Positions 25,441 through 33,058 of a DNA stretch of 64,000 nucleotides are shown piece after piece. Numbering within the stretch: the first letter of the stretch is position 1; the number at the start of each line of letters is the position of its first letter. The position numbers were made by a program, and so were the translations under genes. Location: NCBI RefSeq assembly GCF_036226505.1, contig NZ_CP108484.1:2542001-2606000 (forward strand), read 5' to 3'. This stretch comes from Kitasatospora sp. NBC_01246. GTDB lineage: Bacteria; Actinomycetota; Actinomycetes; Streptomycetales; Streptomycetaceae. The notes under the pieces were generated by a model. It was not told where the DNA came from and did no database searches. It worked only from the letters and a program-made list of their open reading frames with translations.

Positions 25441-26211
25441 TTGACTGTCCTGCACACCGACCACGAACGCCGGGCCGTGCCCAGGCACGCTCCCGCGTCG
25501 GCGGGCCAGCGGATGGTGCCGCCGCAGCGTCCGATGTCCGCCCGGCACGTCGCCCCGTCCGCCGCTCCCCCGTCCAGCGGTGGCCGGACCAGCGTCGTCG
25601 TCCAGGCCGCGGACCCGATCTCGCGGGCCGGGGCGGAGGCGCAGCTGCGCCGTCACCCGGGGCTGGAGCTGTTGGATCCGGCGCCGGGTGCGCCGACCAC
25701 ACCGGGGGCGGTCACCGTGCTGCTGGCCGAGTCGGCGGACGCCGCCGTGATGGCGAACCTGCGGCGGCTGGTGCGCGGTGCCGAGCAGCGGGTGGTGCTG
25801 GTCGTCGAGCGGATGCGCGAGGCCGAGCTGCTGGAGGCGGTGGAGTGCGGCGTGGCCGCGATCATCTGGCGCCGGGAGGCCACCGCCGAGCGGCTGGGCC
25901 GGGCGGTGCTGGCGGCGGCCCGGGGTGACGGTGATCTGCCGGCGGACCTGCTGGGGCGGCTGATCAGCCAGGTGGGCCGGTTGCAGCGGAGCGTCCAGGG
26001 GATGCCGGGCCATGCGCCGTCGGGGCTGTCCGAGCGGGAGTCGGACGTGCTGCGGCTGGTCGCCGAGGGCTGGGACACGGGTGAGATCGCGGCCCGGTTG
26101 TCGTACTCCGAGCGCACGGTCAAGAACGTCCTGCACGGGTTGACGACCCGGCTGCAGTTGCGCAATCGGGCCCACGCGGTCGCCCACGCGGTCCGCGAGG
26201 GGTACATCTAG
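25441..26211 (+). CDS. Receiver-degenerate LuxR/NarL-type response regulator
   Basis: 256 residues. I chose TTG at 25441 because a near-perfect AGGAGGG ribosome site lies 7 bases before it; the longer frame upstream has no such site. Residues 40-170 follow the alpha/beta plan of a receiver (VVVQAADPISRAGAEAQLRR, VTVLLAESADAAVMANLR, QRVVLVVERMREAELLEAVECGVAAIIWR), but the acceptor Asp position is not conserved and the usual Lys is missing. The C-terminal LuxR HTH is intact (LSERESDVLRLVAEGWDTGEIA, SERTVKNVLHGLTTRLQL). It is likely phosphorylation-independent. Divergent from the LAL regulator. Confidence 0.85.
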   Translation: MTVLHTDHERRAVPRHAPASAGQRMVPPQRPMSARHVAPSAAPPSSGGRTSVVVQAADPISRAGAEAQLRRHPGLELLDPAPGAPTTPGAVTVLLAESADAAVMANLRRLVRGAEQRVVLVVERMREAELLEAVECGVAAIIWRREATAERLGRAVLAAARGDGDLPADLLGRLISQVGRLQRSVQGMPGHAPSGLSERESDVLRLVAEGWDTGEIAARLSYSERTVKNVLHGLTTRLQLRNRAHAVAHAVREGYI

Positions 26212-26229
26212 GCCCCGCGCCCGTCCTTC

Positions 26230-26280
26230 GGCCACCCGCCCGCCGCGTCCCGTCCGCCGGCGCGGCGGGTGGCCGCTTTT
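26230..26280 (+). terminator. Rho-independent terminator with T tract
   Basis: GGCCACCCGCC (26230-26240) pairs with GGCGGGTGGCC (26264-26274), followed by GCTTTT. It lies 18 bases after the LuxR stop and is the only hairpin in the window followed by a clear T run. Confidence 0.8.
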
Positions 26281-26423
26281 CCGGCCGCGGCGGGTGACCT
26301 GTTCCGCGGCCGCGGCGGGTACGGTGCGCGATGCCGGTGCGGCGGCGTCACGAACGAGTCGCCAAGATCTCACCTGCTGGAAACGTTTCGGGGCTACCCA
26401 TCGGCCGGGTCGCGCGGCACACT

Positions 26424-26448
26424 TCTACGCGCGTACCTCTACGCGCGT
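26424..26448. repeat. Direct repeat TCTACGCGCGT, 14-bp period, upstream of the 5'-nucleotidase gene
   Basis: TCTACGCGCGT occurs at 26424-26434 and 26438-26448. Each copy contains the 8-bp palindrome ACGCGCGT. The pair ends 48 bases before the start codon, a position suited to a regulator site or promoter element. Confidence 0.55.
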
Positions 26449-26496
26449 CACCACACCTGACGACCCATTCGCCGTCCCCACCCGGGAGAGCCGTCC

Positions 26497-28323
26497 ATGC
26501 CTCTGAACCGTCGTGACTTCGTCGCCCGGTCCGCCGCCACCGCCGCCGGCGCCGCCCTGGCCGGCGGCGCCGGCCTCGTCGCCGCCACGCCCGCCGCAGC
26601 GGCGGGCCCGGACGAGGCCCGCGCCAAGGGGCGGGCCAAGAAGCAGGCCTTCACCGTCATGGGCACCACCGACCTGCACGGCCGGGTGCTCAACTGGGAC
26701 TACTTCACCGACGCGGTCTACGCCGACAAGGCGCACAACGAGGTCGGTCTCGCCAAGATCTCCACGCTGGCCAAGCAGGTCCGCGAGGAGAAGGGCTGGG
26801 ACCGCACCCTGCTGATCGACGCCGGCGACACCATCCAGGGCACCCAGCTGACCTACTACTACGCCCGGGTCGACCCGATCGCCACCGAGGCCGACACCGC
26901 GCCCGAGCACCCGATGGCGCTCGCCATGAACACCATGGAGTACACGGCCGCGGCGCTCGGCAACCACGAGTTCAACTACGGCATCGACACCCTGCGCGCC
27001 TACGAGGAGCAGCTGGACTTCCCGCTGCTGGGCGCCAACGCGCTGAACGCCCGCACCGACAAGCCGGCCTTCCCGCCGTACGTGATCCGCAAGCTGCGGC
27101 TGGGCAACGGCCCGGCCCTCAAGGTCGGCATCCTGGGCCTGACCAACCCGGGCATCGCGATCTGGGACAAGGCGAACGTCGCCGGCAAGATGACCTTCCC
27201 CGGCATCGTGGAGACCGCGAAGATCTGGGTGCCCAAGGTCCGCGCGGCCGGCGCGGACGTCGTCGTGGTGGCCTGCCACTCCGGCATGGACGAGGCCACC
27301 TCCTACGGCGACCAGCTGCCGTGGGCGGAGAACGCCTCGGTCGCGCTGGCCGAGCAGGTCGCGGGCATCGACGCCGTCCTGGTGGGCCACGCGCACAAGG
27401 AGATCCCGCAGCGGCTGGTCGTCAACAAGGAGACCGGCCGGACGGTCGTGCTCTCCGAGCCGCTCTGCTGGGGCCAGCGGCTGACCTGCTTCGACTTCGA
27501 GGTGGAGCTGGACAACGGCGCCTGGAAGGTGGTCTCGCTCTCCTCCCGGGTGCTGAACTCCAACACCGTCCCGGAGGACCCGGAGATCGTCGGCCTGATG
27601 ACCGACCAGCACAAGAAGGTGGTCGAGTACGTCAACCAGGTCATCGGCACCGCGAAGATCGAGCTGTCGATCGCCGAGGCGCCGTTCCGGGACGTCCCGA
27701 TCATCGACCTGATCGGCCGCGTCCAGGCCGACGTGGTCAAGGAGGCGCTGGCCGGCGGCCAGTACGCCAAGCTGCCGGTGCTCGCGCAGGCCGCGCCCTT
27801 CAACCGCACCGCCGTGATCCCGTCCGGCCAGGTCAAGCTGCGCGACGCGGCGGGCCTGTACATCTACGAGAACACCCTGGAGGCCCGCATCCTGACGGGT
27901 GCCCAGCTCAAGGACTACCTGGAGTTCTCGGCCCGGTACTACAACCAGCTCGCCCCGGACGCGCCGGTCGACAAGGCCACCCTGACCAACGCGCAGAACA
28001 CCCCGGACTACAACTACGACTCGGTGTACGGCCTGGGCTACGACATCGACATCGCCCAGCCGGCCGGCTCGCGGATCGTCAACCTCACCTTCGAGGGCAA
28101 GCCGGTCGACCCCGCCGCCCAGTTCGTCCTCGCGGTGAACAACTACCGTGCCAACGGCGGCGGCAACTTCCCGCACGTCGCGGCCGCCCCGAAGGTGTGG
28201 GCCAACTCGGACGAGATCCGCAACGCGATGATCGCCTGGGTGAAGGCCCGGGGCGTCATCGACCCGGCCGACTTCGCCGCCGAGTCCTGGCGCCTGGTCC
28301 GGGCCGGCCGCCCGGTGTTCTGA
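26497..28323 (+). CDS. Tat-exported bifunctional metallophosphatase/5'-nucleotidase
   Basis: 608 residues. The Tat signal has NRRDFV with Arg5-Arg6, a hydrophobic stretch (ATAAGAALAGGAGLVAA) and a cut near AAAAG. The metallophosphatase domain keeps every metal motif: TTDLHG (57-62), DAGDTIQG, GNHEF, CHSGMD and GHAHKE. The C-terminal UshA-type nucleotide-binding domain follows from about residue 380 (SIAEAPFRDVPIIDLIGRVQ ... NYRANGGGNFPHV). It probably dephosphorylates nucleotides or cyclic nucleotides outside the cell to scavenge phosphate and nucleosides. The two direct repeats upstream may control it. Confidence 0.92.
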   Translation: MPLNRRDFVARSAATAAGAALAGGAGLVAATPAAAAGPDEARAKGRAKKQAFTVMGTTDLHGRVLNWDYFTDAVYADKAHNEVGLAKISTLAKQVREEKGWDRTLLIDAGDTIQGTQLTYYYARVDPIATEADTAPEHPMALAMNTMEYTAAALGNHEFNYGIDTLRAYEEQLDFPLLGANALNARTDKPAFPPYVIRKLRLGNGPALKVGILGLTNPGIAIWDKANVAGKMTFPGIVETAKIWVPKVRAAGADVVVVACHSGMDEATSYGDQLPWAENASVALAEQVAGIDAVLVGHAHKEIPQRLVVNKETGRTVVLSEPLCWGQRLTCFDFEVELDNGAWKVVSLSSRVLNSNTVPEDPEIVGLMTDQHKKVVEYVNQVIGTAKIELSIAEAPFRDVPIIDLIGRVQADVVKEALAGGQYAKLPVLAQAAPFNRTAVIPSGQVKLRDAAGLYIYENTLEARILTGAQLKDYLEFSARYYNQLAPDAPVDKATLTNAQNTPDYNYDSVYGLGYDIDIAQPAGSRIVNLTFEGKPVDPAAQFVLAVNNYRANGGGNFPHVAAAPKVWANSDEIRNAMIAWVKARGVIDPADFAAESWRLVRAGRPVF

Positions 28324-28370
28324 CCCCGCCCGCCCCACGACCGCCGCGACCGCCCCGCCGCCCCTTCCCC

Positions 28371-28406
28371 GGTGGCGGGGCGCCCGCGTCCGGCCCGGCG
28401 GGCCCG
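28371..28406. repeat. 36-bp direct repeat, copy 1, before the Uma2 gene
   Basis: Begins GGTGGCGGGGCGCCCGCG and ends GGCGGGCCCG. It is identical over all 36 bases to 29045-29080 on the other side of the Uma2 gene. The first copy ends 21 bases before the Uma2 start codon. The copies also carry an internal GCCCGC...GCGGGC dyad. Confidence 0.9.
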
Positions 28407-28427
28407 TCGCGGTGGGAGGATGGCGGC

Positions 28428-28997
28428 ATGACCGAGTTCCGTGTCCCCGAACGACATGCCCAGCTCCTGGCGTACGCGCAGGGCCTGACTCCGCCGTCGG
28501 GGTGGAAGATCGAGATCTCCGGCGACGAGATCATCATGATGGCGGGCCCGTCGGTGATCCACCAACGCAACCTGCTGATCGTCCGGGAGCAGTTCGACGC
28601 GCACCGGCCGTCCGACCTGATGCCCAGCGAGAACACCGACCTCGCCTCGCCGAACGTCGGCAAGCTGCGCAATCCGGACCTCACCTACATCCCGGTCTCG
28701 GTGGTCGAGCTCGGCGGCAACGACGTGCCGGCAGAGCTGGCGGCGATCGCGGTCGAGATCGTCTCGCCCTCGAATCCGGAGAACGACCTGGTCGGCAAGG
28801 TCCGCGACTACCCGCTGATGCAGATCCCGCTATACCTGGTGATCGACCCGCGCGACGGCACGCTCACCCTCCACTCCGAACCCGGCAACGGCGTCTACCG
28901 CCGCCGGTGGAGCGGCGGGTTCGGCGACCGGGTGCCCGTCCCGGAGCCGTTCGCCTTCGAGCTCACCACCACCGAGCTGATCCGCTACCCCCGCTGA
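28428..28997 (+). CDS. Uma2 (DUF820) family putative PD-(D/E)XK nuclease
   Basis: 189 residues. ATG at 28428 with GGGAGGA upstream. The Uma2 core is intact: NPDLTYIP carries the first Asp, AVEIVSPSNPEND the Glu, LVGKVRDYPLMQIPLYLVID the Lys and the hydrophobic strand. N-terminal GWKIEISGDEIIMMAGPSVIHQ is also typical. Uma2 proteins are restriction-enzyme-like in fold, occur in large numbers in actinomycetes and cyanobacteria, and have no settled function. The gene is bracketed by perfect 36-bp direct repeats, which suggests acquisition as a unit. A second Uma2 gene occurs at 48532-49143. Confidence 0.88.
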   Translation: MTEFRVPERHAQLLAYAQGLTPPSGWKIEISGDEIIMMAGPSVIHQRNLLIVREQFDAHRPSDLMPSENTDLASPNVGKLRNPDLTYIPVSVVELGGNDVPAELAAIAVEIVSPSNPENDLVGKVRDYPLMQIPLYLVIDPRDGTLTLHSEPGNGVYRRRWSGGFGDRVPVPEPFAFELTTTELIRYPR

Positions 28998-29044
28998 GCC
29001 CGGGCGCCCGCGCGGCGGGTTGGGCCCCCGCCACCGGTGGTCCG

Positions 29045-29080
29045 GGTGGCGGGGCGCCCGCGTCCGGCCCGGCGGGCCCG
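29045..29080. repeat. 36-bp direct repeat, copy 2, after the Uma2 gene
   Basis: Identical to 28371-28406; the bases directly flanking the two copies differ. It starts 47 bases after the Uma2 stop and ends 5 bases before the end of the convergent aldehyde dehydrogenase gene. Confidence 0.9.
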
Positions 29081-29085
29081 AGGGG

Positions 29086-30543
29086 TCAGAACGGGAAGCG
29101 GCTGCGCCCGTGCTGGATGGAGATCCACTTCACCGTGGTGAAGGCGTCCACCGTGGACTCGCCGTTGAGGCGGCCCACCCCGGAGTTCTTCTCGCCGCCG
29201 AACGGCACCACGGCCTCGTCGGCGATGGTCCCGTCGTTGACGTGGATCATGCCGGTCTCGATCCGCTGCGCCACCCGCACACCGCGCTCCACGTCCGCCG
29301 TGTGCACGGCGCCGCTGAGCCCGAAGGGGGTGTCGTTGGCGATCCGGACCGCCTCGTCCTCACCGTCGAACGGCACCACCAGGACGACCGGGCCGAAGAG
29401 TTCGCGCTGCAGGATCGGCGCGCCGGCCGGCAGGCCGCCGAGCACGACCGGGTCCATCAGGCTGCCGTTGGTCTCACCGCGCAGCAGGGCGGTGGCCCCG
29501 CCGGCGATCGCCTGGTCGACCTGGGCGGTGATGGCGTCGGCCTGCACCGGGTTGATCAGCGGGCCGATCTGGGTGGCCGGGTCCTTCGGGTCGCCGACCC
29601 GCAGCGTGGCGACCTTGCGGACGAACCGCTCGGTGAACTCCGCCTCGACGCTGCGGTCGACCAGCACCCGGTTGGCCGCCATGCAGACCTGGCCCTGGTG
29701 GGCGAAGCGGCTGAACACCGCGGCGTCGACCGCGTAGTCCAGGTCGGCGTCGTCGAGCACGATCAGCGCGCTGTTGCCGCCGAGCTCCAGCACCGTGCGC
29801 TTGAAGTGCGAGGCGGCGACGGTGGCGACGTGCCGGCCGACCTTGTCCGAGCCGGTGAAGGAGATCACCTTGGGGACGGGGTGCTCGATGAAGGCGTCCC
29901 CGATCTCGGCGATGTCGGTGATGACGACGTTCAGCAGACCGGCCGGCAGGCCCGCCTCCTCGAAGATCCTGGCGATCAGCGTGCCGCCGACCACCGGGGT
30001 CTCCTGGTGCGGCTTGAGCACCACGCCGTTGCCGAGCGCGAGGGCCGGCGCGACCGCCTTCAGCGACAGGAACAGCGGGAAGTTGAACGGACTGATCACA
30101 CCGACCACCCCGACCGGGAGGCGGTACAGGCGGTTCTCCTTGCCCTCCACCGGCGAGGGCAGCAGCCGGCCCTCGGCGCGCAGCGACAGCTGCATCGACT
30201 CGCGCAGCATGTCCTTGGTGAGGGAGAGTTCGAACCCGGCCTTGAGGGCGGTGCCGCCCAGCTCGGCCATGATCGCCTCGGTGATCTCCGCCTCGCGCTC
30301 CTCGACGATGCGCAGCGCGCGCTCGAAGACCAGCCGGCGCGCGTAGGGGTTGGTGGCGGCCCACTCCTTCTGCGCCCGCTCGGCCGCGCGGTACGCCCGG
30401 TCGACCTCCTCGACGGTGGCGACGGTGATGGTGGCGAGCTTGTCGCCGGTGTAGGGGTCGACGTCGACGATGTCCCAGGAGCCGCTGCCGGTCCGCCACT
30501 CGCCGTCGATGTACTGCAGCGCCAACTCGGAAAGGTACGACAT
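29086..30543 (-). CDS. NAD(P)-dependent aldehyde dehydrogenase (benzaldehyde/vanillin dehydrogenase-like)
   Basis: 485 residues; ATG preceded by GAGAGGG. It oxidises an aldehyde to the acid. The landmarks are complete: FNFP (153-156), nucleotide-loop FTGS (229-232), general base Glu253 in VLELGGN, catalytic Cys287 in GQVCMAANR, and ELFGPV near the C-terminus. The sequence has the flavour of aromatic-aldehyde dehydrogenases, but the substrate is not proven. A perfect 14-bp palindrome 57 bases upstream may be its operator, and an XRE regulator gene lies directly upstream on the same strand. Confidence 0.92.
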   Translation of the reverse strand: MSYLSELALQYIDGEWRTGSGSWDIVDVDPYTGDKLATITVATVEEVDRAYRAAERAQKEWAATNPYARRLVFERALRIVEEREAEITEAIMAELGGTALKAGFELSLTKDMLRESMQLSLRAEGRLLPSPVEGKENRLYRLPVGVVGVISPFNFPLFLSLKAVAPALALGNGVVLKPHQETPVVGGTLIARIFEEAGLPAGLLNVVITDIAEIGDAFIEHPVPKVISFTGSDKVGRHVATVAASHFKRTVLELGGNSALIVLDDADLDYAVDAAVFSRFAHQGQVCMAANRVLVDRSVEAEFTERFVRKVATLRVGDPKDPATQIGPLINPVQADAITAQVDQAIAGGATALLRGETNGSLMDPVVLGGLPAGAPILQRELFGPVVLVVPFDGEDEAVRIANDTPFGLSGAVHTADVERGVRVAQRIETGMIHVNDGTIADEAVVPFGGEKNSGVGRLNGESTVDAFTTVKWISIQHGRSRFPF

Positions 30544-30572
30544 CTGATCCCTCTCGTGCTGATTCGGGAAAG

Positions 30573-30590
30573 CTGCGGGAAAGCCCGCAG
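30573..30590 (-). terminator. Short hairpin between the XRE regulator and aldehyde dehydrogenase genes
   Basis: CTGCGGG (30573-30579) and CCCGCAG (30584-30590) form a 7-bp stem with an AAAG loop. It may weakly end XRE transcription or shape the leader of the dehydrogenase mRNA. Confidence 0.5.
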
Positions 30591-30599
30591 GCTCTCCTC

Positions 30600-30613
30600 G
30601 ATCAGATCTGATC
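30600..30613. promoter_or_regulatory. Perfect 14-bp palindrome GATCAGATCTGATC, operator candidate
   Basis: It is centred 64 bases upstream of the aldehyde dehydrogenase start and just after the XRE gene. Its AT content (8 of 14) is high for this genome and the dyad is exact. It fits a dimeric regulator site; the binding protein is unknown and could be a distant TetR- or GntR-type protein. Confidence 0.5.
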
Positions 30614-30634
30614 AGGGCTCATCGTACTGACGCC

Positions 30635-31501
30635 TCACAGTTCCTGGCGTACGGAGCGAAGAAGTTCCCGGGTCAGCTCGGGGGTGAGGCTGTCGGCCGC
30701 CAGACCGTCCGCCGCGCCGGAGTACTCGGCCACCTCGGCGGGCTTGTCCAGGTAGAGCGCGGTGGTGAACTGCTCCAGGTAGACGACGTCCGCGAGCTCC
30801 GGTTCGGCGAAGCTCAGTACCGAGAAGGCGCCGCCCTCGGCGCGCAGCCCGCCGAAGCGCAGCGGCATCACCTGGAGGACGACGTTGGGCAGTTCGGTCA
30901 GCTCCAGCAGCCGGTCGATCTGCGCCCGCATCAGCTCGGGCCCGCCCCAGGGGCGGCGCAGTGCGGCCTCGTCCAGGACGGCGAGCAGTCGCGGCGCCCG
31001 GTCGGCGGTGAGCACCCGCTGGCGTTTCAGCCGGACCTCGACCCGCCGCTCGACCTCGTCGGCCTCGGTGACGTGGCCGCCGTGGGTGATCACCGCCCGC
31101 GCGTAGTCGGCGGTCTGCAGCAGCCCGTGGACGAACTGCACCTCGTAGCTGCGGATCTCGGTGGCGGCCTCCTCCAGGCCGAGGTAGGTCTGGAACCAGC
31201 CCGGCAGCACGTCGCCGTAACCGTGCCACCAGGACGTCGCGTTGGCGTCGCGGACCAGCCCGAGCACCGAGGCCCGCTCCTGCTCGGCCTCGACCCCGTA
31301 CAGCGTGAGCAGGTCGGCGACGTCGCGCTCCTTGAAGCCGACCCGGCCGAGTTCCATCCGGCTGATCTTCGACTCGGAGGCGCGGATCGAGTACCCGGCC
31401 TCCTCCCGGCTGACGCCTCTGGCCTCCCGCAGCCTTCGCAGTTGGGACCCCAGTAGCAGGCGCCGTACCGTGGCACCTCCGCCTGCCTGAGTCATGCTCA
31501 T
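30635..31501 (-). CDS. XRE-family regulator with DUF5753
   Basis: 288 residues from ATG at 31501, preceded by GGAGGG with 7 bases spacing; a second ATG at 31495 is less well placed. The N-terminal Cro/C1 helix-turn-helix (LGSQLRRLREARGVSREEAGY, SKISRMELGR) is followed by DUF5753 (QTYLGLEEAATEIRSYEVQFVHGLLQT, VLQVMPLRFGG, VYLEQFTTALYLD). In Streptomyces such regulators usually pair with a small DUF397 protein downstream; here an aldehyde dehydrogenase follows instead and no DUF397 gene is seen. It might control that dehydrogenase. Confidence 0.92.
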   Translation of the reverse strand: MSMTQAGGGATVRRLLLGSQLRRLREARGVSREEAGYSIRASESKISRMELGRVGFKERDVADLLTLYGVEAEQERASVLGLVRDANATSWWHGYGDVLPGWFQTYLGLEEAATEIRSYEVQFVHGLLQTADYARAVITHGGHVTEADEVERRVEVRLKRQRVLTADRAPRLLAVLDEAALRRPWGGPELMRAQIDRLLELTELPNVVLQVMPLRFGGLRAEGGAFSVLSFAEPELADVVYLEQFTTALYLDKPAEVAEYSGAADGLAADSLTPELTRELLRSVRQEL

Positions 31502-31580
31502 CGCGTCACCCTCCGCACGTCGCGCAGCCCCCCGGCCGTCGGCCGCAGTCTGCCATCTGACACGGACAAACAACAGTCCG

Positions 31581-32342
31581 TCAGCGATCGCGTTCCAGGC
31601 GTAGCAGCCCGGGTACCGCGGCCAGGCTCAGGACCAGCAGGAACAGCCACGGCCAGGCGGCGCCGCGCCCCAGCAGCAGGGTGAGCAGGGCGGGAGCGAC
31701 GGCCTGGCCGATGTTCCAGGACAGTTGGTAGACCGCCAGGTAGCGGCCGCGCAGCCCGGGGTCGGCGAGCGAGACGCTGAGCTCCTCCCGGAAGGGGGTG
31801 GCCATGGTCTCGGCGAGGTTGTAGAGGAACATCGCGGCGTGGAGCGCGGCGAGGACGGCCCAGCCGGGGGCGGCGGCCACCAGGGCGAAGGCGCCGAAGG
31901 CGAGGGCGTTGAGGAGCGAGGCGGCGGCGAGCACCCTGGTCGGCCGGAACCGCTCCAGCCGCCCGGCCACCAGGTTGCCGGTGAGGACGACCTGGAGGCC
32001 GTTGAGCACCAGCAGCGAACCGGCCACCCAGGCCTCGCGGTGCAGGCCCTCGGTGAGGTAGACGGCGAGCAGCATGCTCAGGATCATCGAGCCGAAGACG
32101 AAGGTGAGGTTGACGGCGACCAGCAGCAGGTACCGGCGGTCGCGCAGCACCGCGCGGTAGCCGCCCGCCTCCTCGGCCGGGGCCGCCACCTCCGCCGGCG
32201 CGACCGCCGGGGCCGGCCGCCAGGTGGCCAGCAGGACGGTCGCGACGACGTAGCTGACGCCGTTGAGCGCCACCAGCAGCCGCAGGCTCCCGGTGCCGCC
32301 GCCGGCCACCAGGAGGGCGCCCAGCGCCCCGCCGAGGGGGAG
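31581..32342 (-). pseudogene. MFS transporter remnant (C-terminal half)
   Basis: About 253 residues match the C-terminal part of a major facilitator: the end of the first half (LPLGGALGALLVAGGG, LNGVSYVVATVLLATW), a central loop, and about six further membrane segments ending in LLRLERDR. A functional MFS protein has about 400 residues with 12 segments, so the first five or so segments and the start are gone. Homology stops at base 32342, exactly where an ArsR remnant on the other strand begins. The frame stays open upstream only because of GC bias, and the residues encoded there look random. Confidence 0.85.
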
Positions 32343-32588
32343 ACCTCCGGCGCCACCGTGCCCGACGGCCTGGCCCGGGTGATCGGGCGAACCAGGGCCC
32401 GGCTGCTCGCCGAACTCGACGCACCCGCCTCGACCACCGAACTCGCCGCCCGGACCGGCCTGTCGGCCGCCAACGTGTCGCACCACCTCACGGCCCTGCG
32501 CGGAGCGGGCCTGGCCGCCCGCCACCGCGCCGGCCGCACCGTCCTCTACCTGCGCACCGAGGCCGCGGAACTGCTGCTGCGCGGCTGA
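32343..32588 (+). pseudogene. ArsR-type regulator remnant (C-terminal winged helix)
   Basis: 81 residues beginning TSGATVPDGLARVIG and ending in a normal stop. The HTH is clear: STTELAARTGLSAANVSHHL, then AGRTVLYLRT of the wing. Streptomycete ArsR proteins of this kind are about 330 residues with a DUF5937 N-terminus and this segment at the C-terminus, so about three quarters is missing. No start codon with a ribosome site is seen. It abuts the MFS remnant at base 32342/32343. Confidence 0.82.
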
Positions 32589-32680
32589 GCCCCGAGAACC
32601 GCCGCCGCGCGGCTGAGGCACGAAGACCGCCGCGCGGCCGGGGCCCGGAACCGCCGCGGCCCCCGGCCCGTCCAAGCGCC

Positions 32681-32863
32681 ATGCGCCGACGCCGCCCGAG
32701 CTCCGCCGCCCTGCTGCTCACCGTGCTGGCCCTCACGGCCCTGGTGTTCGCCGTCCTGACGGTCACCGCCGAGGGGAACGACCGGGGGCTGCCGCCCCGG
32801 CCCGGCGATCCGGGCCTCCCCCGCCCCACCGTCACGATCGCCCCGGCGACGCCCCGGGTCTGA
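32681..32863 (+). CDS. Possible small membrane protein
   Basis: 60 residues: a basic start (MRRRRPSS), one hydrophobic segment (ALLLTVLALTALVFAVLTV) and a Pro-rich tail. The topology is sensible for a single-span or secreted peptide, but no ribosome site precedes the ATG and it lies beside a deletion scar. I do not recognise a family. Confidence 0.4.
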   Translation: MRRRRPSSAALLLTVLALTALVFAVLTVTAEGNDRGLPPRPGDPGLPRPTVTIAPATPRV

Positions 32864-32895
32864 ACCGCCACCGCGGCGGGCGCACGAAAGCGGCA

Positions 32896-32927
32896 CCTGC
32901 CCTCAACTTGGTCGGGGAGAGGGCAGG
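32896..32927. terminator. Hairpin after the small membrane protein gene
   Basis: CCTGCCCTC (32896-32904) pairs with GAGGGCAGG (32919-32927), 14-base loop, no T tract. Confidence 0.5.
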
Positions 32928-33024
32928 CGCCGTGGGACCGCGTTTGGCCCGGCGACACTGGCGGGAGGAGCGGCTCGTACTCCCGGCGATGCGGTGCCGG
33001 GCGCTCTGGGGGTGGACGGGTCCA

Positions 33025-33044
33025 CCGGCGGGAGTGGCCGCCGG
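33025..33044 (-). terminator. Short hairpin terminator of gltBD
   Basis: CCGGCGG and CCGCCGG form a 7-bp stem with a 6-base loop, 14 bases beyond the gltD stop. Confidence 0.5.
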
Positions 33045-33058
33045 CGGTCCGGCCGGGG

